Positions 33,720 to 42,647 of a stretch of DNA of 64,000 bases are shown in pieces. A model generated the notes under the pieces. That model made no database searches. It had not been told where the DNA came from and saw nothing but the letters and a program-made list of their open reading frames with translations. The stretch lies in NCBI RefSeq assembly GCF_006715485.1, contig NZ_VFNH01000001.1, positions 1,860,001 through 1,924,000 of the forward strand, in the 5' to 3' direction. The position numbers were made by a program, and so were the translations under genes. The stretch is from Herbaspirillum sp. SJZ107 (GTDB lineage: Bacteria > Pseudomonadota > Gammaproteobacteria > Burkholderiales > Burkholderiaceae_D). Every line of letters begins with the position of its first letter. The stretch's first letter is position 1.

Positions 33720-34567
33720 CCGACATCGACAAATTCCTGCAGCGCGACAGCTTCATCGAGCGCAATGCCCGCAGCCGCGCGCAGGCGCTGCTCGACCCCG
33801 GCACCTTCCGCGAGCTGGCCGGCCCGTTCGAGCGCCTGTATTCGCCCTGGCTGGCGATGCAGCGCCTGGTCACCCAGGCCGACGACGGCGTGGTCGTGGC
33901 CAAGGGCTCCCTGGACGGCGCGCCGACCGTGGTGCTGGCCATCGAAGGCGGCTTCCAGGGCGGCAGCATGGGCGAGATCGGCGGCGCCAAGATCGCCGGC
34001 GCGCTGGAACTGGCGGCGCGCGACAACCGGCGCGGCACCCCGACCCAGGCCGTGATCCTGTTCGAGACCGGCGGCGTGCGCCTGCAGGAAGCCAACCTCG
34101 GGCTGGCCGCCATCGCCGAGATCCAGGCCGCCATCGTCGACCTGCGCCGCTACCGGCCGGTGATCGGGGTCAGCGCCGGCACCGTCGGCTGCTACGGCGG
34201 CATGTCGATCGCGGCCGGGCTGTGCTCGTACCTGGTCGTCACGCGCGAGGCGCGCCTCGGCCTGAACGGCCCGCAGGTGATCGAGCAGGAAGCCGGCGTG
34301 GCCGAATTCGACGCCCGCAACCGCGCGCTGATCTGGGGCCTCACCGGCGGCGAGCAGCGCGCCGCCACCGGCCTGGCCGACGCCTGCGTCGACGACGACA
34401 GCGCCGCCATCCGTGCTACCGTGGCGAGCCTGTTCGCACGCGGCGTGCCGGCGCGCCACCGCAGCGAACGGGCCGGCGAGTACCTGGCCGCGCTGGCAGG
34501 GACGGACACCGAGTCCCAGCCAACGCCGGCCGACGTCCGTGCCGTCTACACCAAAGGAGAAGCATGA
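33716..34567 (+). CDS. mdcD: Malonate decarboxylase subunit beta
   Basis: 283 residues from the ATG at 33716, overlapping the mdcC stop. Crotonase/carboxyltransferase-like fold: GGFQGGSMGEIGGAKIAGAL, ILFETGGVRLQEANLGL, and VIGVSAGTVGCYGGMSIAAGL, whose glycine-rich oxyanion loop is characteristic. With MdcE it decarboxylates malonyl-MdcC to acetyl-MdcC. The C-terminus ends in VYTKGEA, with ATGA into mdcE. Confidence 0.96.
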   Translation: MTDIDKFLQRDSFIERNARSRAQALLDPGTFRELAGPFERLYSPWLAMQRLVTQADDGVVVAKGSLDGAPTVVLAIEGGFQGGSMGEIGGAKIAGALELAARDNRRGTPTQAVILFETGGVRLQEANLGLAAIAEIQAAIVDLRRYRPVIGVSAGTVGCYGGMSIAAGLCSYLVVTREARLGLNGPQVIEQEAGVAEFDARNRALIWGLTGGEQRAATGLADACVDDDSAAIRATVASLFARGVPARHRSERAGEYLAALAGTDTESQPTPADVRAVYTKGEA

Positions 34568-35382
34568 TGGGACAGCAAACCACCCGCGGCGCCATGTGGC
34601 TGCGCCTGCTCACCGGCGGTGCCCGTGCACTGCACGACTGGCCCTCGGTCCAGGTCTGCGATGCACCGCTGGCCGGCCAGCCGGCGCGCTGGATCGCCGT
34701 CGTACCCGATCCCGATAACCGCTTCCCGCGCGCCCGCAACGGCGAAGTCGGCCTGGTCGAAGGCTGGCAGCTGGCGCAGGCGGTGCAGGAAACGATCGCG
34801 CAGGACTGCGACGCCCCGGTCAAGCGCCCGATCGTCGCCGTGATCGACGTGCCGAGCCAGGCCTACGGCCGGCGCGAGGAGGCTTACGGCATCCACCAGG
34901 CGCTGGCCGGCGCCGCCGGCGCCTATGCCCAGGCGCGCCTGGCCGGCCATCCGGTGATCGGGCTGGTGGTCGGCCTGGCGATGTCGGGCGCCTTCCTGGC
35001 CCACGGCTACCAGGCCAACCGCCTGATCGCACTCGACGACCCGGGCGTGATGGTGCATGCGATGGGCAAGGCCTCGGCCGCGCGCGTCACGCTGCGCACC
35101 GTGGAAGCGCTGGAGCAATTGGCCGAGAAAGTGCCGCCGATGGCCTACGACATCAAGAATTACGCCTCGCTCGGCATCCTGTGGAAGGTGCTGCAGCTGA
35201 CCAACCTGGCGCTGCCGGACGAGCAGGACCTGGCGCTGGTGCACGGCGCGCTGGAAGCGGCGCTGGCCGACATCCGCGACGACCCGGAACGTGGCCTGGC
35301 CAAACGGCTGCAGGGACAGCACCGCGCCGCCTCGCGCCGGGTCCGTGAACTGCTGGAGACGCAATGGGAGGCCGCCGACTGA
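34564..35382 (+). CDS. mdcE: Malonate decarboxylase subunit gamma
   Basis: 272 residues from the first ATG at 34564, or 271 from the next codon. Carboxyltransferase-fold partner of MdcD: VIDVPSQAYGRREEAYGIHQALAGAAGAYAQARLAGHPVIGLVVG, then GLAMSGAFLAHGYQANRLIAL and VHAMGKASAARVTLRT. The MdcD-MdcE pair forms the decarboxylase active site. After its stop there is a 90-base gap with a TTTTTT run before madL but no strong hairpin. Confidence 0.95.
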   Translation: MMGQQTTRGAMWLRLLTGGARALHDWPSVQVCDAPLAGQPARWIAVVPDPDNRFPRARNGEVGLVEGWQLAQAVQETIAQDCDAPVKRPIVAVIDVPSQAYGRREEAYGIHQALAGAAGAYAQARLAGHPVIGLVVGLAMSGAFLAHGYQANRLIALDDPGVMVHAMGKASAARVTLRTVEALEQLAEKVPPMAYDIKNYASLGILWKVLQLTNLALPDEQDLALVHGALEAALADIRDDPERGLAKRLQGQHRAASRRVRELLETQWEAAD

Positions 35383-35472
35383 CGAACCCCTGACCCGATT
35401 GCAAGCGACCGCGCCACTCAATAACACAATACGCCGGCGCACACCTTTTTTCTTGAATGAAGAGGAGACGAC

Positions 35473-35889
35473 ATGATTATCTACGGAACCGCATTGCTGG
35501 CCGTGTGCCACCTGCTCGGCATCTTCCTGGGCGACCTGCTCGGGGCGCTGCTGGGCGCCAAAACCAACGTCGGCGGAGTGGGCATCGCCATGATCCTGCT
35601 GATCTGTGCCAGGCTTTACATGCACAAGCGCGGCCTGATGCCCGAGCATACCGAAATGGGCGTCGCCTTCTGGGGCGCCATGTACATCCCGGTGGTGGTG
35701 GCCATGGCCGCCAGCCAGAACGTGGTAGCGGCCCTGCGCGGCGGCCCGGTAGCGCTGCTGGCCGCCTTCGCCAGCGTGGCCGCCTGCGCCTGCTGCATCG
35801 CCCTGCTGAACCGCAGCGAACGTCCGGCCCCCGCCACCGCGGGTGCGGATGCCGACACCGAACCGGGCATCGACCCGCGCCACGCCTGA
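35473..35889 (+). CDS. madL: Malonate transporter subunit MadL
   Basis: 138 residues, about four membrane segments: MIIYGTALLAVCHLLGIFLGDLLGALLG, then NVGGVGIAMILLICARLY, MGVAFWGAMYIPVVVAMAASQNVVAAL. It pairs with MadM to import malonate with sodium or protons. Strong ribosome site (GAGGAGA). The C-terminal tail (about 25 residues) is acidic and polar. It stops 11 bases before madM. Confidence 0.95.
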   Translation: MIIYGTALLAVCHLLGIFLGDLLGALLGAKTNVGGVGIAMILLICARLYMHKRGLMPEHTEMGVAFWGAMYIPVVVAMAASQNVVAALRGGPVALLAAFASVAACACCIALLNRSERPAPATAGADADTEPGIDPRHA

Positions 35890-35900
35890 AGGAGACCATC

Positions 35901-36665
35901 ATGCTCGAACTGCTCGAAAAAACCGCCAAGCACAATGGCCTGGTCACCGCCTTCGCCCTGGTCGGCCTGGTGATGCTGGTGTCGATGTTCCTGTCCAAGA
36001 AGCTCACCTTCGGCCGCGTCCACGGCTCGGCAATCGCAATCCTGATCGGCCTCGGCCTGGCCTACTGGGGCGGCATCCAGACCGGCGGCAAGCAGGGCCT
36101 GGCCGACGTCTCGCTGTTCGCCGGCATCGGCCTGATGGGCGGCGCCATGCTGCGCGACTTCGCCATCGTCGCCACCGCCTTCGAGGTGCAGGTGGTCGAA
36201 GCGCGCAAGGCCGGCCTGATCGGCGTGTTCGCGCTGCTGCTCGGCACCCTGCTGCCCTTCGTGGTCGGCGCCAGCGTGGCCTACGCCTTCGGCTACCGCG
36301 ACGCCGTCAGCATCACCACCATCGGCGCCGGCGCCGTCACCTACATCGTCGGCCCGGTGACCGGCGCGGCGATCGGTGCCAGCTCGGAGGTGATCGCCCT
36401 CAGCATCGCCACCGGCCTGGTCAAGGCAATCATCGTGATGGTCGGCACGCCGATGGCGGCGCGCTTCCTGCGCCTCGGCACGCCGCGCTCGGCGATGGTG
36501 TTCGGCGGCCTGGCCGGTACCGTCAGCGGCGTCTCGGCCGGCCTGGCCGCCACCGACCGTCGCCTGGTGCCCTACGGCGCCCTGGTCGCGACCTTCCACA
36601 CCGGCCTCGGTTGCCTGCTCGGACCGTCGCTGCTGTTCTTCGCGACGCGCGCGCTGGTGGCCTGA
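35901..36665 (+). CDS. madM: Malonate transporter subunit MadM
   Basis: 254 residues from the ATG at 35901 (AAGGAGA). Eight or so membrane segments: FALVGLVMLVSMFLSKKLTFGRVHGSAIAILIGLGLAYWGG, then GLMGGAMLRDFAIVATAFEV and a GAGAVTYIVGPVTGAAIGAS loop. Partner of MadL. In this operon the transporter pair is set between mdcE and mdcG rather than at the end. Confidence 0.95.
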   Translation: MLELLEKTAKHNGLVTAFALVGLVMLVSMFLSKKLTFGRVHGSAIAILIGLGLAYWGGIQTGGKQGLADVSLFAGIGLMGGAMLRDFAIVATAFEVQVVEARKAGLIGVFALLLGTLLPFVVGASVAYAFGYRDAVSITTIGAGAVTYIVGPVTGAAIGASSEVIALSIATGLVKAIIVMVGTPMAARFLRLGTPRSAMVFGGLAGTVSGVSAGLAATDRRLVPYGALVATFHTGLGCLLGPSLLFFATRALVA

Positions 36666-36666
36666 A

Positions 36667-37332
36667 GTGTGCACGGCCATGCACCCGTCCTGGCGTCCGC
36701 ACGACCTGCTGTTCGCCAGCGCGCCGGACGGGTTCGTCGCGGCCGGCGCGCGGCCGGACTGGCTGGACGACGGCGCCTGGCTGGCCCGCGCGCCGCTGGT
36801 GGTGCGCCGCGATACCGTTACCGCCGGCCGGATCCCGGTCGGCGCCCGCGGCCCGCTGCGCAAGCAGCGCTGCGGCGGCACCCTGGCTGCGGACGCGGTG
36901 GCCCGCTGCGTCACCCCCGAGCAGCTGGCCGCGGCGGTGATCAAAGGGCCAGCGCTCGACCTGCGCGCCGCGGCCGACCGCCTGCCCTGCATCGCCGCGC
37001 TGCTCGGCCTGGCCCCGCGGCTGCATGCGCTGGGCCTGGCATGGGGGCCGGCCGGCGGCGCCGGCTTCTGGCTGGCGAGCGGCCTGCCGGTGCTGCGCCC
37101 TGACAGCGACCTCGATCTGCTGGTGCGTGCCCCGCAACCGCCGGCACCTGGCGTGATCGCGGCCCTGGCGGCGCTGCAGGCCGGTGCCGCCTGCCGCATC
37201 GACATCCAGCTCGACACCGGCCACGCCGGCTTCGCCCTCGGCGAATACCTGCGCGGCGGCCGCGTCATGCTGAAGACGGCCGGCGGCCCGCTGCTGGTGG
37301 CCGATCCCTGGCATACGCGGGCGGCTGCATGA
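36667..37332 (+). CDS. mdcG: Phosphoribosyl-dephospho-CoA transferase (MdcG)
   Basis: 221 residues from GTG at 36667; an ATG at 36679 gives 217. RPHDLLFASAPDGFV is the typical MdcG start and PVLRPDSDLDLLVRAP supplies the nucleotidyltransferase G/D-S-D-x-D-L-type metal motif. MdcG attaches the prosthetic group made by MdcB to Ser25 of MdcC. ATGA overlap with mdcH. Confidence 0.93.
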   Translation: MCTAMHPSWRPHDLLFASAPDGFVAAGARPDWLDDGAWLARAPLVVRRDTVTAGRIPVGARGPLRKQRCGGTLAADAVARCVTPEQLAAAVIKGPALDLRAAADRLPCIAALLGLAPRLHALGLAWGPAGGAGFWLASGLPVLRPDSDLDLLVRAPQPPAPGVIAALAALQAGAACRIDIQLDTGHAGFALGEYLRGGRVMLKTAGGPLLVADPWHTRAAA

Positions 37333-38249
37333 GCGTCCTGTTCACCTTTCCCGGCCAGGGCGCCCAAAAGCCGGGCATGCTGCATGCGCTGCCCCAGCAT
37401 CCCGAGACCGGACGCACGCTCGAGGAAGCCTCGGCTGCGCTCGGGCGCGACGTCGCCACCCTCGACAGCGATGCGGCGCTGCGCTCCACGGTGGCCGTGC
37501 AACTCTGCCTGCTGGTGGCCGGCGTCGCCATGGCGCGCGTGCTGGGCGCCCACGACGCCCGACCGCAGATGGTGGCCGGCCTTTCCATCGGCGCCTGGCC
37601 GGCGGCGGTGACGGCCGGCGTGCTGGACTTCAGCGATGCCGTGCGTCTGGTCGAACTGCGCGCGCGCCTGATGGAAGACGCCTACCCGTCCGGCTATGGC
37701 ATGACGGCCATCGGCGGCCTGACGCGCCAGCAACTCGAACCCTTGGTGATGCAGGTGCACGGCCCCGCGGCGCCGGTCTACCTGGCGAACCTGAATGCGC
37801 CGCGCCAGATCGTCATCGCCGGCGCCCACGCCGCCATGGATGCCGTCGCCGCGCTGGCGCTCGAACACGGCGCCCAGCGCGCCGAACGGCTGGCGGTCGC
37901 GGTTCCCTCGCACTGTGAGCTGTTCGACGAACAGGCACGCACGCTGGCCTGCGCCATGGACCAGGTGCCCCTCGGCCGCCCGCGCATCACTTATATCAGC
38001 AGCAGCGCCGCGCGCGCCCTGTTCGACGGCCGCCGCATCGGCGCCGACCTGGCGGCCAACATGGCGCATCCGGTCCTGTGGGCCGACACCGTGCGCCACG
38101 CCTGGGAACGCGGTGCGCGCCTGGCACTGGAAATGCCGAGCGGCTCGGTGCTGACGAAGCTGACCGCGCCGGAATTCCCGGACGGGGTCGCGCTCAGCTG
38201 CGAAGGGGTACGGCTGGACAGCCTGGCGAGCGCAGTCCGCAACGCCTGA
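37329..38249 (+). CDS. mdcH: Malonyl-CoA:ACP transacylase of malonate decarboxylase
   Basis: 306 residues, FabD-like. FTFPGQGAQKPGML opens the fold; VAGLSIGAW holds the nucleophile Ser86 in G-x-S-x-G, and AVPSHCELF the catalytic His. MdcH loads malonyl from malonyl-CoA onto the carrier to start the cycle. It is the last gene of the operon and converges on a hydrolase gene eight bases away; no clear terminator is visible there. Confidence 0.94.
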   Translation: MSVLFTFPGQGAQKPGMLHALPQHPETGRTLEEASAALGRDVATLDSDAALRSTVAVQLCLLVAGVAMARVLGAHDARPQMVAGLSIGAWPAAVTAGVLDFSDAVRLVELRARLMEDAYPSGYGMTAIGGLTRQQLEPLVMQVHGPAAPVYLANLNAPRQIVIAGAHAAMDAVAALALEHGAQRAERLAVAVPSHCELFDEQARTLACAMDQVPLGRPRITYISSSAARALFDGRRIGADLAANMAHPVLWADTVRHAWERGARLALEMPSGSVLTKLTAPEFPDGVALSCEGVRLDSLASAVRNA

Positions 38250-38257
38250 CGCACTCG

Positions 38258-39253
38258 CTATCGACCGAGCTGTCCCAGCACCTCGTTCACCGCCTGTACC
38301 ACGGCGTCCGGCTTGAAGTCCTGGATCACGTGGCCGGCCCCAGGCACGACGCGCACACTGGATCGTGTCGAGTACGCCGCCAGCTCCTTCTGCATCGCCA
38401 GGTGCTCGGCCTCGGTGGCCTTGTTCAGGGCGCTCTGCGGCCGGCCCGGCACCGCATACGGGCTGATGCCGCGCACCAGCAGCACCATCGGCAGGTCGCC
38501 ATAGCTGCGCCGCGCGGCCTTCAACTGTTCCGCGCTGGCGTCGCCGCCGTCCATCTGAGACACCAGCGCCTGCCAATAGGTGGGCCGGGCCATCGTGGCG
38601 AGGCGCGCCGCCGCCAGTTCGCGGCCGTACAACTCGCCGGTGCCACCCGTACAGTCGACGAAGCCCTCGGCGCCAAGCGACCAGCCGCGCTGCCCTGCCT
38701 GTGCGCATTGGCGCATGAAGGCATCCATCGGCGCCATCGCCTGTTTCAGCTTTCCCTGCGTGACCTTGTCGAGGCGGTCGGTCTCGTCGTCGTGCGGTGC
38801 GTCCACCAGCACAAGACCCTTCACCTCGTCGGGATAACGGTAGGCGTACAGCTGGACGTTGTTCGCGCCGTAGGAACTACCGACCATGACGTAGGGCGGC
38901 GCGATGCCGGCCTTTGCCAGCAGCGCATGCAGGTCCGCCACCGCATTCGCGGACGTACCGGGCAGCGGCGACGGGTCGCTGAACCCGAGGCCCGCACGGT
39001 CATGCACGCAGGCGCGCGTACGTTTCGCCACCTCGGGCTGCACCGCGTGCCAGCTCCAGCCGCCCTCGGTGCTCGGCGCGTCGAATACCACCGTCACCGG
39101 ACCGGTGCCGCTGCAGTACAGATTCAGGCGGCGCCCGCCGATATCGACCAATTGCTGGGGATGGGCGAATGCATGCTGTTCAATGTTGATAGCGGCGGCA
39201 GTGACGCTGCCGGCTACGCCAAAGAGCATGAGACCAGGGACGATACGATGCAT
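38258..39253 (-). CDS. Exported alpha/beta-hydrolase
   Basis: 331 residues from the ATG at 39253 (TGGAGCG upstream). Signal peptide or N-terminal anchor (RIVPGLMLFGVAGSVTAAA). Fold marks: CVHDRAGLGFSDPS, PYVMVGSSYGANNVQLYAYRYPDEV with nucleophile Ser in G-S-S-Y-G, GLVLVDAPHDDETD and a late RVVPGAGHVIQD supplying His. Substrate unknown; the pattern resembles fluoroacetate-dehalogenase/epoxide-hydrolase-like esterases. Confidence 0.88.
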   Translation of the reverse strand: MHRIVPGLMLFGVAGSVTAAAINIEQHAFAHPQQLVDIGGRRLNLYCSGTGPVTVVFDAPSTEGGWSWHAVQPEVAKRTRACVHDRAGLGFSDPSPLPGTSANAVADLHALLAKAGIAPPYVMVGSSYGANNVQLYAYRYPDEVKGLVLVDAPHDDETDRLDKVTQGKLKQAMAPMDAFMRQCAQAGQRGWSLGAEGFVDCTGGTGELYGRELAAARLATMARPTYWQALVSQMDGGDASAEQLKAARRSYGDLPMVLLVRGISPYAVPGRPQSALNKATEAEHLAMQKELAAYSTRSSVRVVPGAGHVIQDFKPDAVVQAVNEVLGQLGR

Positions 39254-39319
39254 GGGCGCTCCACAAACGGACAATCCGCCATACTATCCGCAAAGCCCGC
39301 TCTGGAAGCTATCGAAAAA

Positions 39320-42300
39320 TCACGGCTTCGCCGCACGCGCACGCTCGGCGTCGGCCAGCAGCGCCATCACGTCGTTGCCCTGGATCGGCTTCACCACGTG
39401 GCGGTCGAAGCCGGCCGCCAGCGCCTTTTCCTTGTCCTGGGCCTGGCCGTAGCCGCTCAGCGCAACCAGCGGCAGGTTCTCGAGTCCCGGCATCGCCCGC
39501 AGCCGCGCGGCCAGCTCGTAGCCGTCGAATTCGGGCAGCCCGATGTCGAGCACGCACAGGTCGGGGCGCACGCCCCGCACGTAGTCCAGCGCCTCGCTCG
39601 GACGGTGCAGCACGTCGGCGCGGTGGCCGAGCGCTTCGATGAACATGGCCAGGATCTGGGCGGCGTCGATGTTGTCGTCGACGATCAGCACGCGCAACCC
39701 GGCCGCAGCGGGCGCCACTCCCTCGTCGTCGTCGGGCGCCGCCTCGGCGGCATGCTGGCGCAGGCGCGGCAGGGTCACACTGAAGCGGCTGCCCTGGCCC
39801 GGCCCGTCGCTGGCGGCCTTGACCCGGCCGCCATGCAACTCGACCAGCCTGCGTACCAGCGCCAGCCCGATCCCGAGCCCACCCTGCGAACGGTCGGCAC
39901 TGCGCTCGCCTTGCGAGAACAGCTCGAAGGCGCGCGCCAGCAACTGCGCCGACATGCCGATGCCGTCGTCGAGCACCTCGACGTCGACCTCGTCCCCGCG
40001 GACGTCGATCCGTACCGCGATATGGCCGCCCTCCGGGGTGTACCTGGCGGCGTTGCCGAGCAGGTTGGCGAACACCTGCACCAGGCGCTTGCGGTCGCCA
40101 TACACCTGCACGGTGTCCGGCGCCTGCTCCAGCGTCAGTACATGGCCCTTCGCTTCGACCAGCGGCCGCACCTGTTCCGCCGCCTCGGCGACCAGCGTCC
40201 CGATCGCGGCCGGCGCCTGGTCCAGGGTCACCTGGCCGCGCGTCACGCGCGACACGTCGAGCAGGTCGTCGATCAGGCCGGTCATGTGGCCGGCCTGGCG
40301 CGCGATCACGGCGGTCACCTCGCGCAGGCGCGCCCGGTCCGGATTGCCGATGGTGAGGAAATCGGCCGCCGCGGCGATCGGCGCCAGCGGGTTGCGCAAT
40401 TCGTGCGCCAGCATGGCCAGGAATTCGTCCTTGCGCTGGTCGGCTTCGCGCAGCGTCTCGGCCGCTTCGCGCTGCTCGGTGATGTCGGTGTTGGTGCCGA
40501 ACCAGCGCTGGATCACGCCGGCTTCGTCGCGCAGCGGCACCGCGCGCGACAGGAACCAGCGGTAGCTGCCGTCGCGCCCGCGCAGCTGGAAAGTGTCTTC
40601 CCACACCACGCCGCGGCGGATGTGGTCGAGGTACTTGGCCACCATCGTGTCGACGTAGTCGGGGTGGTGTACCTTCTTCCAGTCGGGCCCGCAGTTTTCC
40701 TGCGGTGTCGTGCCCGTGTACTCGTACCAGCGGTTGTTGTGCCACGAGACGCGGCCGTCGGCCTCGGTCATCCACGCCAGCTGCGGGATGTTGTCGGCCA
40801 GCGCGCGGAACTGCGCCTCGCTGCGCGCCAGCGCCAGCTGGGCTTCACGGATCGGCGAGATGTCGACCACATAGGCGATGCCCTCGGCGTTGTCATCCGT
40901 CGCGCCTTCGTCGACCATCGTCGCGCCCATCTGCACGCTGACCCGGCTGCCATCCTTGCGGTAGTACTCCTTGATCAGGTTGTCCATGCGCCCGGTCCGG
41001 CGCAGCTGGGCGACCGCGCGCTCGCTAGCCGCCTTCCAATCCGGCGGCGTGAGCGCGCTGGAAGACAGCCGGCCCGCCTCGACGTCGGCGCGGCTGTAGC
41101 CGAGCATGTCGAGAAAGGACTGGTTGGCGTCGATGATGCTGCCGTCGAGGCGATAGCGCAAAATGCCGATCACGTTGGCATCCACCAGGCGCCGGAAACG
41201 CGCCTCGCTGGCGCGCAGCGCGTCCTCGACTTCCTGCTGGCGCGTGATGTCGAGCGCGACACCGGGCATCCAGGCCGCATGGCCGGCCTCGTCGCGGGTC
41301 AGCTTGGCGCGCGCCAGCACATGGCGCCAGCTGCCGTCGGCCGCACGCACGCGGTAGCGCTGCTCGAAGGCCTGGCCGGTGGCGATGGTGGTTTGTATCG
41401 CCTCGCGCGCTCGTTCCAGGTCGTCGGGGTGGATCGCTTCCATGTATTGGGCGAGCGGGCCGCCGACGGCGGTCTCGGTGCCACCGAAGATCGTGGCCAG
41501 GTTGCGGTCGGCATACACGCGGTCGGCGCGGACATCGTAGGTCCAGGTGCCGATGTCGGCCGCCACCAGCGCGGCTTCCTGGCGCAGGCGGGCGTCGTGC
41601 AGGGCCGCCTGGTTGGCCTTGTGCTCGTGGGTATCGGTGCAGGTGCCGAGCCAGCGCACGATGCGTCCGGCGTCGTCGCGCACCGGGAGCGCGCGGCCCA
41701 GCGTCCAGCGGTATTCGCCGCTGACGTGGCGCAGGCGGTACTCGATCTCGTAGGGCGCCCCGGTTTCCAGCGAACGGCGCCACACCTCCCAGGTGCGCGC
41801 CCGGTCGTCCGGGTGCACGATCGCGCTCCAGCGCTCGTCGTCGGATTCGCCCTCGGCGACGCCGGTGAAGTCGTACCAGCGCCGGTTGAAGTAATCGTGG
41901 CGGCCGTCGGGCAGCGTCGACCACACCATCTGGGGGATAGCGTCGGCGATCGCGCGGAACTGCGGATCGTGGCCGTCGACCGCGACGCTGTGCAGCAGCG
42001 CGCAGCTGACACCGCATGCAGTGCCGTCGAGATCGCGCAGCGGCGCCAGCGCCAGCCGGGCGCCCAGCCCAGGCGGCTCGACCTGCAGCGCGGCGCCGGC
42101 CAGCACTTGTGCCAGCACCGGCTGCAGCGCTGCCGCCAGCGCCGGCCAGCCCTGCGCCAGCGGTTGGCCCAGCGCCTGCGGATGGCGCTGCGCCAGGTGC
42201 GGCAGGCAGGCATCGTTGTACAGCAGGCGCGATTCCGGTCCCCAGACCAGGAAGGCCGGGCTGCCGCTGTCAAGCAGGAAGCGGACGGCATAGCGCAAGG

Positions 42301-42406
42301 CTACCGGCCACGCGTCCATCGGTCCGAGTGCGCAGGCGCCGTCGCGCAGTGCGCGTTCGACGATGCCGTCGGAAGTCGTGATGGGGGGCCGGTCTTGATC
42401 TGTCAT
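39320..42406 (-). CDS. Multi-PAS hybrid sensor histidine kinase
   Basis: 1028 residues from the ATG at 42406; no ribosome site, and a TTG at 42430 would add eight residues. No membrane span. A PAS-like N-terminal part (about 20-140) is followed by four PAS/PAC units (about 150-265, 275-395, 400-520 and 525-650), for example WRYVLARAKLTRDEAG-like PAC strands and DITEQREAAETLREADQRKDEFLAMLA. Then HisKA with His668 in HELRNP, HATPase (NLLGNAARY, DDGIGM, GGLGIGLALV) and a receiver with IVDD and Asp954 in VLDIGLP. A soluble integrating sensor that can phosphorylate its own receiver; no separate partner gene is adjacent. Confidence 0.93.
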   Translation of the reverse strand: MTDQDRPPITTSDGIVERALRDGACALGPMDAWPVALRYAVRFLLDSGSPAFLVWGPESRLLYNDACLPHLAQRHPQALGQPLAQGWPALAAALQPVLAQVLAGAALQVEPPGLGARLALAPLRDLDGTACGVSCALLHSVAVDGHDPQFRAIADAIPQMVWSTLPDGRHDYFNRRWYDFTGVAEGESDDERWSAIVHPDDRARTWEVWRRSLETGAPYEIEYRLRHVSGEYRWTLGRALPVRDDAGRIVRWLGTCTDTHEHKANQAALHDARLRQEAALVAADIGTWTYDVRADRVYADRNLATIFGGTETAVGGPLAQYMEAIHPDDLERAREAIQTTIATGQAFEQRYRVRAADGSWRHVLARAKLTRDEAGHAAWMPGVALDITRQQEVEDALRASEARFRRLVDANVIGILRYRLDGSIIDANQSFLDMLGYSRADVEAGRLSSSALTPPDWKAASERAVAQLRRTGRMDNLIKEYYRKDGSRVSVQMGATMVDEGATDDNAEGIAYVVDISPIREAQLALARSEAQFRALADNIPQLAWMTEADGRVSWHNNRWYEYTGTTPQENCGPDWKKVHHPDYVDTMVAKYLDHIRRGVVWEDTFQLRGRDGSYRWFLSRAVPLRDEAGVIQRWFGTNTDITEQREAAETLREADQRKDEFLAMLAHELRNPLAPIAAAADFLTIGNPDRARLREVTAVIARQAGHMTGLIDDLLDVSRVTRGQVTLDQAPAAIGTLVAEAAEQVRPLVEAKGHVLTLEQAPDTVQVYGDRKRLVQVFANLLGNAARYTPEGGHIAVRIDVRGDEVDVEVLDDGIGMSAQLLARAFELFSQGERSADRSQGGLGIGLALVRRLVELHGGRVKAASDGPGQGSRFSVTLPRLRQHAAEAAPDDDEGVAPAAAGLRVLIVDDNIDAAQILAMFIEALGHRADVLHRPSEALDYVRGVRPDLCVLDIGLPEFDGYELAARLRAMPGLENLPLVALSGYGQAQDKEKALAAGFDRHVVKPIQGNDVMALLADAERARAAKP

Positions 42407-42472
42407 GGGGTAAGCAAAAAGCGCCTGCAAGGGCGAAAGATGATGGACGAATTCTAATGTTTACTAACGGAA

Positions 42473-42507
42473 ATGAGCATGATCAGCCTATACGCCGACA
42501 TGCTCAT
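42473..42507. repeat. Inverted repeat upstream of the hybrid kinase
   Basis: ATGAGCATG (42473-42481) and CATGCTCAT (42499-42507), perfect nine-base arms, 17-base spacer, in the AT-rich interval between the kinase start and the terminator. Position suits an operator for the kinase gene. Confidence 0.4.
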
Positions 42508-42570
42508 CAATTTCGTCAATTATATTACTTATTTCCAATTTGAAACATCTTTCCATCACGTTTTTGGTGC

Positions 42571-42611
42571 GAAAACGACACGGGCCCGGCATGCATTGCA
42601 CGCCGGGCCCG
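42571..42611 (-). terminator. Intrinsic terminator of the paoABC-like operon
   Basis: Minus strand: CGGGCCCGGC, 11-base loop, GCCGGGCCCG (arms 42581-42590 and 42602-42611, ten perfect pairs), then TGTCGTTTTCG on the 3' side. The long GC stem is strong; the T-run is short (TTTT). It lies 37 bases after the molybdenum-subunit stop. Confidence 0.75.
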
Positions 42612-42647
42612 CCCGGGTACTACCTGATGATCACCTGATCGGCAGGA

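Noticed and set aside
33245..34567. 440-residue version of MdcD
   Set aside because: Extra residues read through mdcB and mdcC in another frame; ATG 33716 overlaps the mdcC stop as usual.
35616..38708. 1030-codon minus-strand frame across madLM, mdcG and mdcH
   Set aside because: Same reason; the mdc genes are certain.
38078..42457. Very long plus-strand frame opposite the hydrolase and histidine kinase
   Set aside because: Composition is repetitive and His/Arg/Gly-rich; the opposite strand encodes recognisable domains throughout.
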